A stretch of DNA of 27,587 bases from an uncultured bacterium. GTDB lineage: Bacteria; Eisenbacteria; RBG-16-71-46; CAIMUX01. Under the pieces are notes generated by a model that did no database searches, was not told where the DNA came from, and saw only the letters and a list, made by a program, of their open reading frames with translations. A program made the translations under genes and the position numbers. The stretch lies in NCBI GenBank assembly GCA_946886185.1, contig CAMPIC010000001.1, positions 1 to 27,587 on the forward strand, written 5' to 3'. Shown piece after piece: positions 7,684 to 17,795 of the stretch (the stretch's first letter is position 1; each line of letters begins with the position of its first letter).

Positions 7684-8540
7684 GTCTCGTCTCCGCGGAG
7701 GAAGTAGAAGTGATGCGTCGGGCCGTGACCGTGTCCGATCGCCAGTCCGTGCCGGATCGCTTCGGTCACATACCGTTTCGCGCGCGCGATCGCATCTTCG
7801 AGTGGCGCGCCCCGTCCCAGCCAGGCGCAGATCGCCGCGGAAAGCGTACATCCAGTGCCGTGGGTGTGGCGGGTCTCGATCCGCGTCGCTCGATACTCCC
7901 GCACCGCCGCTCGCATTCCGCGTCGATAGAGCAGGTCGACCGAGTCCGGTCCTTCGAAATGCCCGCCCTTCAGGAGCACCGCGTTCGGGCCGAGCTCGAG
8001 AATGCGCGCCGCCGCTTCGTCGATCTCCTTCGCATCACGGATCGGCATCCCCGCGAGCAGCTCCGCTTCCACGCGATTGGGGGTGACGATCTCTGCCAAG
8101 GGAAGCAACCGCGTGCGAATCGACTCGATCGCCTCGGGAGCGAGCAGGGGATGACCGCTCTTGGAGACCATGACCGGATCCACCACCAGCGGAGGCCGTT
8201 GCTCGAGTGCTTCCAGAAAGCGCGCCACCTCGGAGGCGATCGTCTCGGAGGAAAGCATCCCGGTCTTCATCGCGGCGATGGAGAAGTCGTCGAAGATCGC
8301 CTGAAGCTGCGCCCGCACGCTCGCGATCGAAAGCTCCTCGGCGTGCGTCACTCCGCGCGTGTTCTGGGCGGTGACGGCGGTCAGAACCGAAGTCCCGAAC
8401 ACGGAGTTGGCCGGGAAGGGTTTGAGATCCGCCTGGATTCCGGCGCCGCCGCCGGAGTCGGATCCGGCGATGGTCAGGCAGACCGGCAGCGTTCCTCCGC
8501 GCCATTCAGAATCGCCGAATGTGGAATCGGGATCGTGCAT
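7680..8540 (-). CDS. thiD: Hydroxymethylpyrimidine/phosphomethylpyrimidine kinase
   Basis: ThiD phosphorylates HMP and HMP-P to the diphosphate used by ThiE. The 286-aa product shows the ribokinase-fold hallmarks. The N-terminal substrate site is [18 protein letters not shown] (about residues 23-40), followed by [36 protein letters not shown] and LVTPN-type [11 protein letters not shown]. The C-terminal ATP/anion-hole motif is [13 protein letters not shown]. Length is slightly over the usual 260-270 aa because about 18 residues precede the conserved start. No strong ribosome site precedes the ATG at 8540. A GGAGGA motif lies inside the gene just before the conserved region, but no standard start codon follows it, so the exact start is uncertain. 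The stop codon overlaps the TTG of thiE. It is first gene of the thiamin cluster. Confidence 0.93.
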   Translation of the reverse strand: MHDPDSTFGDSEWRGGTLPVCLTIAGSDSGGGAGIQADLKPFPANSVFGTSVLTAVTAQNTRGVTHAEELSIASVRAQLQAIFDDFSIAAMKTGMLSSETIASEVARFLEALEQRPPLVVDPVMVSKSGHPLLAPEAIESIRTRLLPLAEIVTPNRVEAELLAGMPIRDAKEIDEAAARILELGPNAVLLKGGHFEGPDSVDLLYRRGMRAAVREYRATRIETRHTHGTGCTLSAAICAWLGRGAPLEDAIARAKRYVTEAIRHGLAIGHGHGPTHHFYFLRGDET

Positions 8541-8615
8541 GGGACCGATGATGTCGTTCCCGGCGTGGATGGCGCAAGCGACCGGTGGAACAGAGCGCCG
8601 TGCGGGCGCCGGATT

Positions 8616-8637
8616 CGCCGGCGGGAACCAGCCGGCG
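8616..8637. terminator. GC-rich hairpin between the diguanylate cyclase and thiD
   Basis: CGCCGGC (8616-8622) and GCCGGCG (8631-8637) form a perfect 7-bp stem with an 8-base loop. It lies 24 bases after the stop codon of the minus-strand diguanylate cyclase gene. No T tract follows on that strand, so it is either an imperfect terminator or a transcript-stabilising hairpin. Confidence 0.35.
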
Positions 8638-8660
8638 CGGATGCGAAGCGAGAGGTTGCG

Positions 8661-10100
8661 CTAGGCGGCGCGGTTCCGAACCGTTGGTTCCGCGCCCGGG
8701 TGCCGAGCGCCGGCCCCGGCGGCCCCGCTTGCTTCGACTCGGTTGCGGCCGTTCTGCTTGGCGCGGTAGAGAGCCGCATCGGCCGTCTGGATCAGCTCGT
8801 GCGCCGTCCCGATCGCTTCGGAGAAGCGCGCGACCCCGAAGCTCGCGGTGATCTGCCGGTACGGAGTGTCGATCGCGGCGACCCTCTCGCGAAGCCGTTC
8901 GCAGAGTTTCCAGCCAATTTCGAGGTTGGCATCCTCGAACAGGACGCAGAACTCCTCGCCGCCGTATCGAGCGACGAAATCGCCCTCGCGGACCGACTTT
9001 TTGAGCGTCTCCGCGACGCGCATGAGGACCTCGTCCCCCGCCTGGTGGCCGAACTCATCGTTGAATTTCTTGAAGTGATCGACGTCCACCATCGCGAGAC
9101 AGAACTGGCGTCCTCTGCGGTGGCCGGCGATGAACTGTCCCAGCCGTTCCTGCAGAGCACGGTGGTTGGCGATTCCGGTCAATCCATCCGTCGTGGCGAG
9201 CGCGGAGAGGCGATGGTTGGCCGCCAGGAGCTCGGCATTCTTCTGCTCCGCCCGCGCTTCCGCCTCGCGCTGCGGAGTGATGTCGACCGCAGTCGAGATG
9301 CCTCCGATGATGGAGCCATCCGTTCCATAGAGGGGATATCCCGAAGCCAGGAGGAAGATCTCCCCATCGTTCCAGTCCTCTTCCTGGAAGCTCTCGCCGG
9401 CGAAAACGCCCTCGATCTGTTTCCGGCCACGCTCTCCCACCAGACGAGGGTTGAGGAGATCCCAGACCGCCTTGCCGAAGGCGTCGTGCCCCTCGATCGC
9501 GAAGATCTCCTCGGCGCGCCGATTCCACTCGTACACGATGCCGTTCGTGTCGTAGGTGAACCCGGGAACGGGCAATCCTTCGAACAACTGCGAGAAGCGA
9601 TGGCGCGCCACTTCCGCCATCTCGTTCGCCTGGCGCAATTCGCGCTCGCGCCGGTTCAGCTCGGCATTGATCGACCGGAGCTGCTCGCGGCTCTTGCTCA
9701 CGTCTTCGTTCCGCTCCTCGAGCTGTACCTGCATCTGGAGGATGCGAGTGGCGGCGAGCAGACGCGCTTGCAGGTCGGAGCGATCGAGCGGCTTGATCAG
9801 GAACTCGTCGACCCCGGCGCGGAGCGCCCGCAGCCGATCGTCCCGATCGGTCTTGGTGGTGATCATGATGGTGTACACATAGCCGCGATTCCATAGCGAC
9901 CGGATCCGCTGGCAGAGCTCGACCCCGTCCATCTCCGGCATCATCCAATCGGTGATGACGATCGGGAACGGTTCCTCGCGCAGCTTGGACCACGCTTCCG
10001 CCCCATCGCGAGCCAGCGTGACTTCATGACCGAGCGCCTCCAGCTCCTTCATCAGGAGCTTGGCTGCGATCGGTTCATCCTCGGCGGCCAGAATCTTCAC
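8661..10100 (-). CDS. Response-regulator diguanylate cyclase (REC-PAS-GGDEF)
   Basis: A 479-aa cytosolic signalling enzyme predicted to make cyclic di-GMP from two GTP when phosphorylated. The REC domain spans residues 1-120, with acidic residues E7-D8-E9, phosphoacceptor D51 and K103. A helical linker/coiled coil follows (about 120-165). A PAS domain spans about 166-285 ([15 protein letters not shown] to ISTAVDIT). The GGDEF domain spans about 295-458, with the active-site GGEEF at 380-384. An RxxD inhibitory site (R371, D374) lies five residues before it, so product feedback is likely. The C-terminal 20 residues are low-complexity. The start is a GTG with GGAG about nine bases upstream. It follows the HPt gene by 30 bases, which suggests that protein supplies its phosphoryl group. 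No histidine kinase is adjacent. Confidence 0.92.
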   Translation of the reverse strand: MKILAAEDEPIAAKLLMKELEALGHEVTLARDGAEAWSKLREEPFPIVITDWMMPEMDGVELCQRIRSLWNRGYVYTIMITTKTDRDDRLRALRAGVDEFLIKPLDRSDLQARLLAATRILQMQVQLEERNEDVSKSREQLRSINAELNRRERELRQANEMAEVARHRFSQLFEGLPVPGFTYDTNGIVYEWNRRAEEIFAIEGHDAFGKAVWDLLNPRLVGERGRKQIEGVFAGESFQEEDWNDGEIFLLASGYPLYGTDGSIIGGISTAVDITPQREAEARAEQKNAELLAANHRLSALATTDGLTGIANHRALQERLGQFIAGHRRGRQFCLAMVDVDHFKKFNDEFGHQAGDEVLMRVAETLKKSVREGDFVARYGGEEFCVLFEDANLEIGWKLCERLRERVAAIDTPYRQITASFGVARFSEAIGTAHELIQTADAALYRAKQNGRNRVEASGAAGAGARHPGAEPTVRNRAA

Positions 10101-10130
10101 GAGGCATGACTCCAGGAATCGATGATTCGC

Positions 10131-10490
10131 TCACGCTGCTTTGACGTTCCAGGTCTTCTCGATGAATGCGCAGAGCGCCCGATACCGCGCATGGATCTCG
10201 GAGAGGTAATCGGATGCTCCCTCGAGAGAGCCCTCCCGCGACATGAGCTCGATTTCGAAGCACGGCTCCGCCATCGGGCCCGCCCCCAGAGAGCGGCAGG
10301 ATCCCTTCAAGGTGTGGGCGGCCATCTGTGCTGCCGCGACATCTCCGCTCTCGATGGCGCGAGCGAGGTCCGAGAGAAGGCCCCGCGTGGAGGAGACGAA
10401 CTCCTGCATCAGCTCCTCTTCGAACTGACGGTCCCCGCCCGAAATGTCATCGAGATGAGTCCGATCGATGGGAAAGCTGGATGGATCCAT
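10131..10490 (-). CDS. Histidine phosphotransfer (HPt) protein, 119 aa
   Basis: A four-helix-bundle phosphotransfer protein that passes a phosphoryl group between a hybrid kinase and a response regulator. The phosphorylatable histidine is H59 in AAHTLKGSCRSLGA, which matches the HPt consensus HxLKGxxxxxG. The rest is helical, with an acidic first helix (GDRQFEEELMQEF). I chose the ATG at 10490 because AGGAG lies five bases upstream. The open frame extends 34 codons further but that part has no conserved content. It is transcribed just ahead of the REC-PAS-GGDEF gene (30-base gap), the obvious downstream acceptor. The upstream kinase must be encoded elsewhere. Confidence 0.85.
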   Translation of the reverse strand: MDPSSFPIDRTHLDDISGGDRQFEEELMQEFVSSTRGLLSDLARAIESGDVAAAQMAAHTLKGSCRSLGAGPMAEPCFEIELMSREGSLEGASDYLSEIHARYRALCAFIEKTWNVKAA

Positions 10491-10679
10491 GAACACTCCT
10501 CGGATCGTGAGTCGACTCCTGAGGGATTGGAGGAACGGCCCTTCCTGGATCTGTCGGCCGTCCGGCGCGATTGCTTGATCCGGGACGCCCAAAGAAAATT
10601 TTGCCCCGCACGAGAGCCGGAGGCTCGCCGCCCAGGCGGCAGGAATGGACGTCGATGCGATGGCCCCAATCAGGAGAAA

Positions 10680-10701
10680 GGCCGGGGGTTTCGCCCCGGC
10701 C
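10680..10701 (-). terminator. Rho-independent terminator of the cysteine-bearing lipoprotein gene
   Basis: GGCCGGGG (10680-10687) and CCCCGGCC (10694-10701) form a perfect 8-bp GC stem with a 6-base loop. On the minus strand the stem is followed by TTTCTCC. It lies 35 bases after the lipoprotein stop codon, in the right orientation to end that transcript before the HPt gene. Confidence 0.7.
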
Positions 10702-10736
10702 TCGCCGTCTGACAGGGAATCCGTTCGGACAGGCTG

Positions 10737-11207
10737 CTACATCTGGGATCCGTCAGCGGGCTCCTGCGCCGGAGTCAGATGCGCCACTCCATCCACATAA
10801 TGGACCACTCCGGCCATCGTGACCTCGCCGCCCTCGAAGCGGTTCTCGAAGAGCTCATCGCCGGCGCCGATCCCGTCCAGGACCCAGACGATTCCATCGC
10901 CGGTCTTGAGCGCGGCCGAGCAGCTGTTTCCGACCTGGTAGGTGCAGTGGCCGCAGCCCACGGTGCCCGTCAGAGTCACTTCCGTGCCGGCGGGGATGAC
11001 GTGCGCCGGGGGAGATCCCGCCTCCGCGGTGGTCGCCGGAGCGTGGCCCGATGCCGCTCCGTTCGCCTCCACGGCTTCGCCTTCTGCCTGCGCGGTTTCG
11101 CCGGAAGCGGTTCTGTCGTTGGACGGGCTTCCTCCGCAACCAGCCATCCAGGCGCTACTTCCGAGGAGCAGCACGGAAGCCGCGATGCCCCACACTCGGT
11201 ATTTCAT
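10737..11207 (-). CDS. Small lipoprotein with a CGHC motif, 156 aa
   Basis: A probable envelope lipoprotein. Residues 1-23 form a signal peptide ending in a lipobox-like MAGC, with C24 as the lipidation site (methionine at -3 is not ideal). Residues 25-68 are an Ala/Gly/Glu-rich linker. The C-terminal domain starts with TLTGTVGCGHCTYQVGNSC, giving C85, C88 and C96, and continues with beta-rich sequence (IVWVLDG, VTMAGVVHYVDGVAHLTP). A similar cysteine arrangement occurs in small uncharacterised secreted proteins resembling DUF6370. I infer metal binding or redox chemistry, but nothing proves it. AAGGAAGGAG lies six bases before the ATG. A TATACT box sits near 11302-11307 and a clear terminator follows, so it is probably its own transcription unit downstream of the SUF operon. 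Confidence 0.75.
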   Translation of the reverse strand: MKYRVWGIAASVLLLGSSAWMAGCGGSPSNDRTASGETAQAEGEAVEANGAASGHAPATTAEAGSPPAHVIPAGTEVTLTGTVGCGHCTYQVGNSCSAALKTGDGIVWVLDGIGAGDELFENRFEGGEVTMAGVVHYVDGVAHLTPAQEPADGSQM

Positions 11208-11301
11208 GAATACTCCTTCCTTGATCCTGAACGATCGATCTCCAAACCCGCCGTCACGGCCGCGGTGGTCTGTGCATGTTGCGCAGGCGGGGAGCCTGGC
11301 C

Positions 11302-11307
11302 AGTATA
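11302..11307 (-). promoter_or_regulatory. Candidate -10 box (TATACT) for the lipoprotein gene
   Basis: On the minus strand TATACT lies just after the sufT stop codon and about 95 bases before the lipoprotein ATG. It matches the sigma70 -10 consensus at five of six bases. No good -35 box is present at 16-18 bases, so the promoter call is tentative. Confidence 0.3.
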
Positions 11308-11312
11308 CCCTC

Positions 11313-11804
11313 TTAGAAGATTCCCAACTCCAGCTTTGCTGCCTCGGAGATCTTCTCCGGGGTCCACGGTGGGTCCCAGACCAGGTCCACCCGAACGTCC
11401 TCGAGCCCCGGTAATCCCCGAAGCTTGTCCTCCACCTCGAGAGGCAGCGAGCCAGCCACCGGACAGGAGGGCGAAGTCAAGGTCATGGTGACGACCGCCC
11501 GACCTCCTGGTTGGAGCTCGATGTCATAGATCATTCCCAGCTCGTAGATGTTCACCGGGATCTCGGGATCGTAGACGGTCTTCAGGGTGTCCACGATGAG
11601 CTCCCGCAACTCATCGCTGTTGGAGCTGGCCCCACCTGTCGAGTTGTCCGCGCCTGCCGGGATCTCCGCGATTGCCGAACGCTCACCGTTCCCCTCGCCG
11701 TGGCGCCCTATCTCATTCTGATCGCCATTCGATGCGGGATTCTTCGGAGGAGAATCGCCTGCGCGCGGGTCGTTCTGTTCCATCGGGTCATCCGGCGACA
11801 TCAT
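11313..11804 (-). CDS. sufT: SufT/MIP18-family Fe-S maturation protein
   Basis: A DUF59 (MIP18) family protein that helps mature Fe-S proteins and is common in SUF operons. The conserved domain occupies the C-terminal 100 of 163 residues: LKTVYDPEIPVNIYELGMIYDIE, then TMTLTSPSCPVAGSLP with the reactive cysteine, and ending VDLVWDPPWTPEKISEAAKLELGIF. The first 60 residues are Gly/Asn/Asp/Glu-rich and look disordered, which is unusual compared with the usual SufT length of about 100-110 aa. GAGAGAGG lies five bases before the first ATG. A second ATG seven codons later would shorten the tail only slightly. It sits 13 bases after sufU as the last gene of the SUF operon. Confidence 0.88.
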   Translation of the reverse strand: MMSPDDPMEQNDPRAGDSPPKNPASNGDQNEIGRHGEGNGERSAIAEIPAGADNSTGGASSNSDELRELIVDTLKTVYDPEIPVNIYELGMIYDIELQPGGRAVVTMTLTSPSCPVAGSLPLEVEDKLRGLPGLEDVRVDLVWDPPWTPEKISEAAKLELGIF

Positions 11805-11817
11805 CGTTTCCTCTCTC

Positions 11818-12261
11818 TCACTCGGTCGTAACCGGGTCTTCGCGATCCTGCAACGCGGCCTCGAGCGTTCGCCAAGCGAGCGTCGCGCACTTGACGCGCA
11901 CCGGGTAGTCGCGCACGCCGGCCAGGACCGCCAGCTTGCCGACCCGGTCGGGATCCGCGTCTCCCCCGGTCACCATGGCCACGAACTCGCGGGACATCGT
12001 CTCGGCTTCATCCTTCGTCTTGCCGCGCACCGCTTCGGTGAGCAGCGACGCGGACGCCGTGGAAATCGCGCAGCCCGATCCCTGAAACGACACCTCTTCG
12101 AGGACGTGGTTTCGGTAGCGCACGAACAGGGTGAGCTTGTCGCCGCAGAGCGGGTTGAATCCCACCGACTGTCGATCGGGAGATTCCATCGATCGAAAGT
12201 TGCGAGGATTCCTCCCATGATCGAGGACCACCTCCTGATACAGCTCTCGCAGATCCGACAT
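11818..12261 (-). CDS. sufU: Sulfur-relay protein SufU
   Basis: SufU is a zinc-dependent sulfurtransferase that accepts persulfide sulfur from the cysteine desulfurase SufS. The 147-aa product has the four expected metal ligands: C39 and D41 (NPLCGDKL), C64 (FQGSGCAIS) and C125 (VKCATLAW). It also carries the insertion before the last cysteine (about residues 100-120) that distinguishes SufU from IscU. I chose the ATG at 12261 because AGGAGGAG lies directly upstream and it matches the family start MSDLRELYQEVVLDH. The longer open frame adds 22 residues that are antisense shadow. It begins 10 bases after the sufS stop, matching its role as the SufS partner. No SufE or SufA gene is present in the operon. 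Confidence 0.93.
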   Translation of the reverse strand: MSDLRELYQEVVLDHGRNPRNFRSMESPDRQSVGFNPLCGDKLTLFVRYRNHVLEEVSFQGSGCAISTASASLLTEAVRGKTKDEAETMSREFVAMVTGGDADPDRVGKLAVLAGVRDYPVRVKCATLAWRTLEAALQDREDPVTTE

Positions 12262-12271
12262 GGCTCCTCCT

Positions 12272-13555
12272 CTACCTGAACAGCTCGCGGACTTTCTGCA
12301 GCGCTGCCACCAGCGCATCGATGTCATCGCGATCGTTGTAGAGCGCGAGAGACGCGCGGACGGTCGCGGCCACGCCGAAACGTTCCATCACCGGCTGAGC
12401 ACAATGATGGCCGGCCCGAACCGCCACGCCTTCCTGATCGAGGATCGTTCCCACGTCGTGGGGATGGACGCCTTCGACCGTGAATCCGAGGATCGCCGCT
12501 TTGTGGCGCGCCGTACCGACCAAGCGCACCCCCGGCACTTCGCGCAGTCGCTCCATCCCGTAGTCGAGGACGGAATCTTCGTGCGCGGCGATGCGGTTCA
12601 GACCCTGCTCTTTCAGAAAATCGATCGCGCTGCCGAGTCCGATGGTGCCGGCAATGTTGGGTGTGCCCGCCTCGAACTTGTAGGGGAGCTCGTTGTAGAC
12701 GGTTCCTTCGAAGGTCACCGAGGCGATCATGTCCCCGCCTCCCTGATACGGGGGCATCGCTTCCAGGAGCGAGCGCCGGCCGTACAGGGCGCCGATTCCG
12801 GTCGGCCCGTACATCTTGTGGCCGGAGATCGTGTAAAAGTCGCACCCGATGTCGTTCACGTCGATCGAGGCGTGCGCCGCGGCTTGCGCTCCGTCTATCA
12901 GCACGACCGCGCCGACGGCGTGGGCGAGAGCGGTCATCTCGCGAATTGGATTCACCGTTCCCAATGCATTCGAGACATGCGCGAAGGCGGCGATCCGGGT
13001 GCGAGGAGTGAGGAGCCGCCGCCACTCTTCCAGGATCACTTCACCGCGCTCGTCGATCGGAGCCACCCGCAGGACCGCGCCCGTCTGCTCACAGACCATC
13101 TGCCAGGGCACGATGTTGGAGTGATGCTCGAGGTGCGTGATGAGGATTTCGTCGCCCTCGGTCAGGCTCGGCCGCCCGTACGATTGCGCAACGAGGTTCA
13201 CCGCTTCGGTCGTGCCGCGCAGGAAGATGATCTCCTGCGTCTCCCCAGCGCCCAGGAACTCCCGGGTCTTCTCGCGGACTTCATCGTAGGCGCGCGTCGC
13301 CTCCACGCTCAGATAGTGGACGCCGCGGTGGATGTTCGCATTCTGCCGGAAGTAATAGCGAGCCTCCCGTTCGATGACGGACTGCGGCTTCTGCGTGGTC
13401 GCGGCGTTGTCGAGATAGACGAGACGGCGCCCGTGCACCGGCACCTGCAGGATCGGGAACTCGTGCCGGATCGCTTCCATCGATGCATGCAACGCGTCGA
13501 TGGGACCTTGCGCGTCTGCTCGTCCCGATTCGGAGCTCACGTTCGAGATCGCCAT
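12272..13555 (-). CDS. sufS: Cysteine desulfurase SufS
   Basis: A PLP-dependent group II cysteine desulfurase that takes sulfur from cysteine as an enzyme persulfide and gives alanine. Visible landmarks in 427 aa are the N-terminal YLDNAATTQKP (48-58), HHSNIVPW (144-151) and the PLP aspartate region DGAQAAAH (221-228). The Schiff-base lysine is K247 in SGHKMYGPTGIG, and the catalytic cysteine is C385 in VRAGHHCAQP. The RAGHHC context without a long active-site loop marks SufS rather than IscS. About 25 residues precede the conserved start, and an internal ATG at codon 26 is an alternative. AGGAGG lies 11 bases upstream and overlaps the sufD stop codon (TAGGAGG), so translation is likely coupled to sufD. 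Confidence 0.95.
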   Translation of the reverse strand: MAISNVSSESGRADAQGPIDALHASMEAIRHEFPILQVPVHGRRLVYLDNAATTQKPQSVIEREARYYFRQNANIHRGVHYLSVEATRAYDEVREKTREFLGAGETQEIIFLRGTTEAVNLVAQSYGRPSLTEGDEILITHLEHHSNIVPWQMVCEQTGAVLRVAPIDERGEVILEEWRRLLTPRTRIAAFAHVSNALGTVNPIREMTALAHAVGAVVLIDGAQAAAHASIDVNDIGCDFYTISGHKMYGPTGIGALYGRRSLLEAMPPYQGGGDMIASVTFEGTVYNELPYKFEAGTPNIAGTIGLGSAIDFLKEQGLNRIAAHEDSVLDYGMERLREVPGVRLVGTARHKAAILGFTVEGVHPHDVGTILDQEGVAVRAGHHCAQPVMERFGVAATVRASLALYNDRDDIDALVAALQKVRELFR

Positions 13556-13570
13556 GTAAAAGCAGTCCTC

Positions 13571-14934
<1,364 letters not shown>

Positions 14935-14938
<4 letters not shown>

Positions 14939-15702
14939 TTGGAAACCGCCGCTTCCTCGATCCAGGAGTACCCTCTTTCTTCCAATTCCAGTGCGAGCTC
15001 CTTGCCGCCGCTGCGGACGATGCGCCCTTTGTAGAGCACGTGGACGCGATCGGGAACGATGTACTCGAGCAGCCGCTGGTAGTGGGTGACCACCAACATG
15101 GAGCGATCCGGAGCGCGGAGCGAGTTGACTCCCGCGGCGACGTCCCTGAGAGCGTCGATGTCGAGTCCCGAGTCGGTCTCGTCGAGGATCGCGAGGCGCG
15201 GCTCGAGCACTGCCATCTGAAAGATCTCGTTCCGCTTCTTCTCACCGCCGGAGAAGCCTTCGTTGACCGGCCGGTTGAGCAGACCCTCGTCGAGGTGCAG
15301 CACTTTCAGCTTCTCGCGAACCAGCTTGAGGAAGTCGATCGCATCGAGAGGCGGTTCTCCCCGATGCTTGCGGATCGCGTTGAGCGCCGCTTTCAGGAAG
15401 TAGGTGTTGTTCACTCCCGGAATCTCGACCGGATACTGGAAGGCGAGGAAGATTCCGGTCCGCGCCCGTTCTTCGGGATCCATCTCGAGGATGTCCTGCC
15501 CGTCGTACTCGATCGAGCCCTCGAGCACGCGATATCCCTCTCGCCCCGCGACCAGGTGCGCCAGGGTGCTCTTGCCGGAGCCGTTCGGACCCATCACCGC
15601 GTGGACCTCTCCGGCGCCGATCTCGAGGTCGAGTCCGTTCAAAATGCGGTTGCCGCCCGCTTCCGCGTGGAGATTCGTGATCTTGAGCAAGGGAGTGGTC
15701 AT
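14935..15702 (-). CDS. sufC: SUF ATPase subunit SufC
   Basis: An ABC-type ATPase that drives conformational changes in SufBD during cluster assembly. The 255-aa product shows Walker A GPNGSGKST (38-46), Q-loop FQYP (88-91), signature SGGEKKRNE (151-159), Walker B LAILDETDSGLD (170-181) and the switch histidine H207. All are in the wording specific to SufC. I chose the ATG at 15702, which has GAGAGG six bases upstream and matches the family start. An in-frame ATG at 15723 overlaps the sufB stop (ATGA) and would add seven residues. The much longer open frame upstream is an out-of-frame shadow of sufB. Confidence 0.95.
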
Positions 15703-15719
15703 CGGTGCCCTCTCGACGT

Positions 15720-17165
15720 TCATCCGACCGCGTTCTCGAGACTGACCGCGAGCAGCTTCTGCGCTTCCACGGCAAATTCCATGGGAAGCTCGCGGAACAC
15801 TTCCTTGCAGAACCCGTTCACGATCAGGTTGACGGCGTCCTCTTCGGAAAGGCCGCGCTGTTTGCAGTAGAAGATCTGGTCTTCTCCGATTTTGGAAGTC
15901 GTCGCTTCGTGCTCGAGCTGAGCCGTCGGGTTCTTCACTTCGATGTAGGGAAAGGTGTGCGCTCCGCACTGGTCGCCCATGAGCATCGAGTCGCACTGCG
16001 AGTAGTTCCGGGCGTTGTCCGCGCCTTTGAGGATCTTGACCATCCCGCGATAGCTGTTCTGGCCATGCCCGGCGGAGATGCCCTTGGAGATGATCGTGGA
16101 GGTGGTGTTTTTTCCGATGTGGATCATCTTGGTGCCGGTGTCCGCCTGCTGGTAGTTGTTCGCCACCGCCACGGAGTAGAACTCTCCGACCGAATCGTCT
16201 CCCTGGAGGATGCAGCTCGGATACTTCCAGGTGATGGCCGAACCGGTCTCGACTTGCGTCCACGAGATTTTGGAACGGCGACCGCGGCAGGCTCCTCGCT
16301 TCGTCACGAAGTTGTAGATGCCCCCCTTGCCGTTCTTGTCGCCCGGATACCAATTCTGCACGGTCGAATACTTGATCTGCGCATCATCGAGCGCGATCAG
16401 CTCCACCACCGCCGCATGGAGCTGGTTCTCGTCGCGCATCGGCGCGGTGCAGCCTTCCAGGTAACTGACGTAGGCGCCTTCCTCCGCGATGATGAGGGTG
16501 CGCTCGAACTGCCCGGTGTCCGCCGCGTTGATCCGGAAGTAGGTAGAAAGCTCCATCGGACAGCGCACGCCTTTCGGCACGTAGACGAACGAGCCGTCGG
16601 AGAAGACCGCCGAGTTCAGGGCCGCGAAGAAGTTGTCCGTGTACGGCACCACGGACCCCAGATACTGCTGAACGAGCTCGGGGTGCTCCTGCACTGCTTC
16701 CGAGAATGAGCAGAAGATGATGCCCATCTCGCGGAGCTTGGTCTTGTACGTGGTCGCGACCGAGACCGAATCGAAGACGGCGTCGACCGCGACACCCGAG
16801 ATGCGCTTTTGCTCCTCGAGAGAGATGCCCAGCTTCGCGAAGGTTTCGAGCAGCTCCGGATCGACCTGGTCCAGGCTCTCCAGCTTCGGCTTCTTCTTGG
16901 GCGCGGAGTAATAGACGATGTCCTGATAGTCGATCGGCTCGTAGCGAACGTTGGCCCACTTTGGTTCCGACATGTCGAGCCAGCGGCGATACGCCTTGAG
17001 GCGCCAGTCCAGCATGAACTCCGGCTCGCTCTTCTTGGATGAAATCAGTCGGACGATCTCCTCGCTCAGGCCCTTCGGGATCGAGTCGGTTTCGATCTGC
17101 GTGGAGAAGCCGTACTTGTACTCACTCTGCGTGAGGTTCTGCAGCGGATCCTGTGTTATCGACAT
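15720..17165 (-). CDS. sufB: Fe-S scaffold subunit SufB
   Basis: The main scaffold subunit, on which nascent clusters form. The 481-aa product is highly conserved throughout. Landmarks are [27 protein letters not shown] near the N-terminus, [15 protein letters not shown] (199-213), YLEGCTAPM (235-243) and [29 protein letters not shown] (289-317). C391 in [11 protein letters not shown] corresponds to the essential sulfur-accepting cysteine known from E. coli SufB (C405). The ATG has AGGGG a few bases upstream and begins seven bases after the regulator gene. The stop lies 17 bases before the preferred sufC start. Confidence 0.96.
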   Translation of the reverse strand: MSITQDPLQNLTQSEYKYGFSTQIETDSIPKGLSEEIVRLISSKKSEPEFMLDWRLKAYRRWLDMSEPKWANVRYEPIDYQDIVYYSAPKKKPKLESLDQVDPELLETFAKLGISLEEQKRISGVAVDAVFDSVSVATTYKTKLREMGIIFCSFSEAVQEHPELVQQYLGSVVPYTDNFFAALNSAVFSDGSFVYVPKGVRCPMELSTYFRINAADTGQFERTLIIAEEGAYVSYLEGCTAPMRDENQLHAAVVELIALDDAQIKYSTVQNWYPGDKNGKGGIYNFVTKRGACRGRRSKISWTQVETGSAITWKYPSCILQGDDSVGEFYSVAVANNYQQADTGTKMIHIGKNTTSTIISKGISAGHGQNSYRGMVKILKGADNARNYSQCDSMLMGDQCGAHTFPYIEVKNPTAQLEHEATTSKIGEDQIFYCKQRGLSEEDAVNLIVNGFCKEVFRELPMEFAVEAQKLLAVSLENAVG

Positions 17166-17172
17166 CTGCCCC

Positions 17173-17730
17173 TCAGCTTTCCGGAGCGCCGACTTGGAAG
17201 GCCGGGATCTCCGTCTGACGGCGGATGCGCTCCGACATTCCGTGGGCGTTGTGTTCGATCAGGTCGCGCAGCGTCATTCGGGTCAGGACCTGATCGATGA
17301 TTTCTTGGAGACCGGACCAGACCGAACGGATCGTGCAGCCCTCGCCGCTGTGCACACAAAGGGTGTGATCCCCCGCGAACCGGTCGCAGGTCTCTCCGTC
17401 GTAGAGCTTGCCGCCCAGGGCGGTGAGCGCTTCCGCCACTGTGATCTGGTGCGGAGGGCGGACGAGCCGATAACCGCCATAGCGGCCGCGCTCGCTCTCT
17501 ACCAGTCCCGCGCGCACCAAGACCCCCATCAGCTTGCCGGCATACTCGGTGGAGATACCCTCGCGCTCGGCGATCTGGGCGACGGTGAGTGCCTGGAGAC
17601 CGGCATTCGATCCGGCCGCGCCGGCAGCCGACTCGCTTTTCGGGAATGCCCCGGCGTCGTCGCCTGCGCTGGCACGCGCCAGGACGAGGATGCATCGCAG
17701 TCCGTACTCTTCTTGAGAGGTCAGCTTCAC
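17173..17730 (-). CDS. Rrf2-family Fe-S-sensing regulator of the SUF operon
   Basis: A winged-helix regulator of the IscR/SufR-like Rrf2 family, 185 aa, expected to sense Fe-S cluster status and control its own operon. I chose the GTG at 17730 because Rrf2 proteins begin MKLTxxxxYxLR, as here, and GAGG lies upstream. The longer open frame adds 14 unconserved residues. The recognition region reads [24 protein letters not shown] and the wing [13 protein letters not shown] (81-93). Three cysteines, C115, C125 and C132, lie where family members bind a cluster. Residues 19-47 hold an Ala/Gly/Ser-rich insert of about 20-25 residues between the first and second helices, not typical of the family. 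It is first gene of the SUF operon, followed by sufB after seven bases. Whether it represses or activates is not visible. Confidence 0.9.
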   Translation of the reverse strand: MKLTSQEEYGLRCILVLARASAGDDAGAFPKSESAAGAAGSNAGLQALTVAQIAEREGISTEYAGKLMGVLVRAGLVESERGRYGGYRLVRPPHQITVAEALTALGGKLYDGETCDRFAGDHTLCVHSGEGCTIRSVWSGLQEIIDQVLTRMTLRDLIEHNAHGMSERIRRQTEIPAFQVGAPES

Positions 17731-17795
17731 GGTCCCGTCCTCGGTGCTCCGCGGTGTCGCGCAGGCTTGCATGCCCGGCGCGGGTACGAACGGGG

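Noticed and set aside
5806..7707. Plus-strand open frame of 633 codons opposite the glycosyltransferase and thiamin genes
   Set aside because: It lies across thiL, thiE and the 15-nt repeat on the other strand and has no recognisable domain. It is a shadow frame.
7222..7851. Reading the 577-codon frame as one thiL fusion protein
   Set aside because: The upstream part is the N-terminus of thiE, then out-of-frame sequence. ThiL proper starts at 7221 with the usual conserved beginning.
8541..8660. Possible TPP riboswitch before thiD
   Set aside because: I looked on the minus strand for the CTGAGA and ACCTGA-type conserved segments of the thi box. Neither is present, only a GC-rich hairpin.
7710..9896. 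Plus-strand open frame of 728 codons opposite thiD and the diguanylate cyclase
   Set aside because: It is antisense to two well-identified genes and its composition is typical of reverse-complement GC-rich coding sequence.
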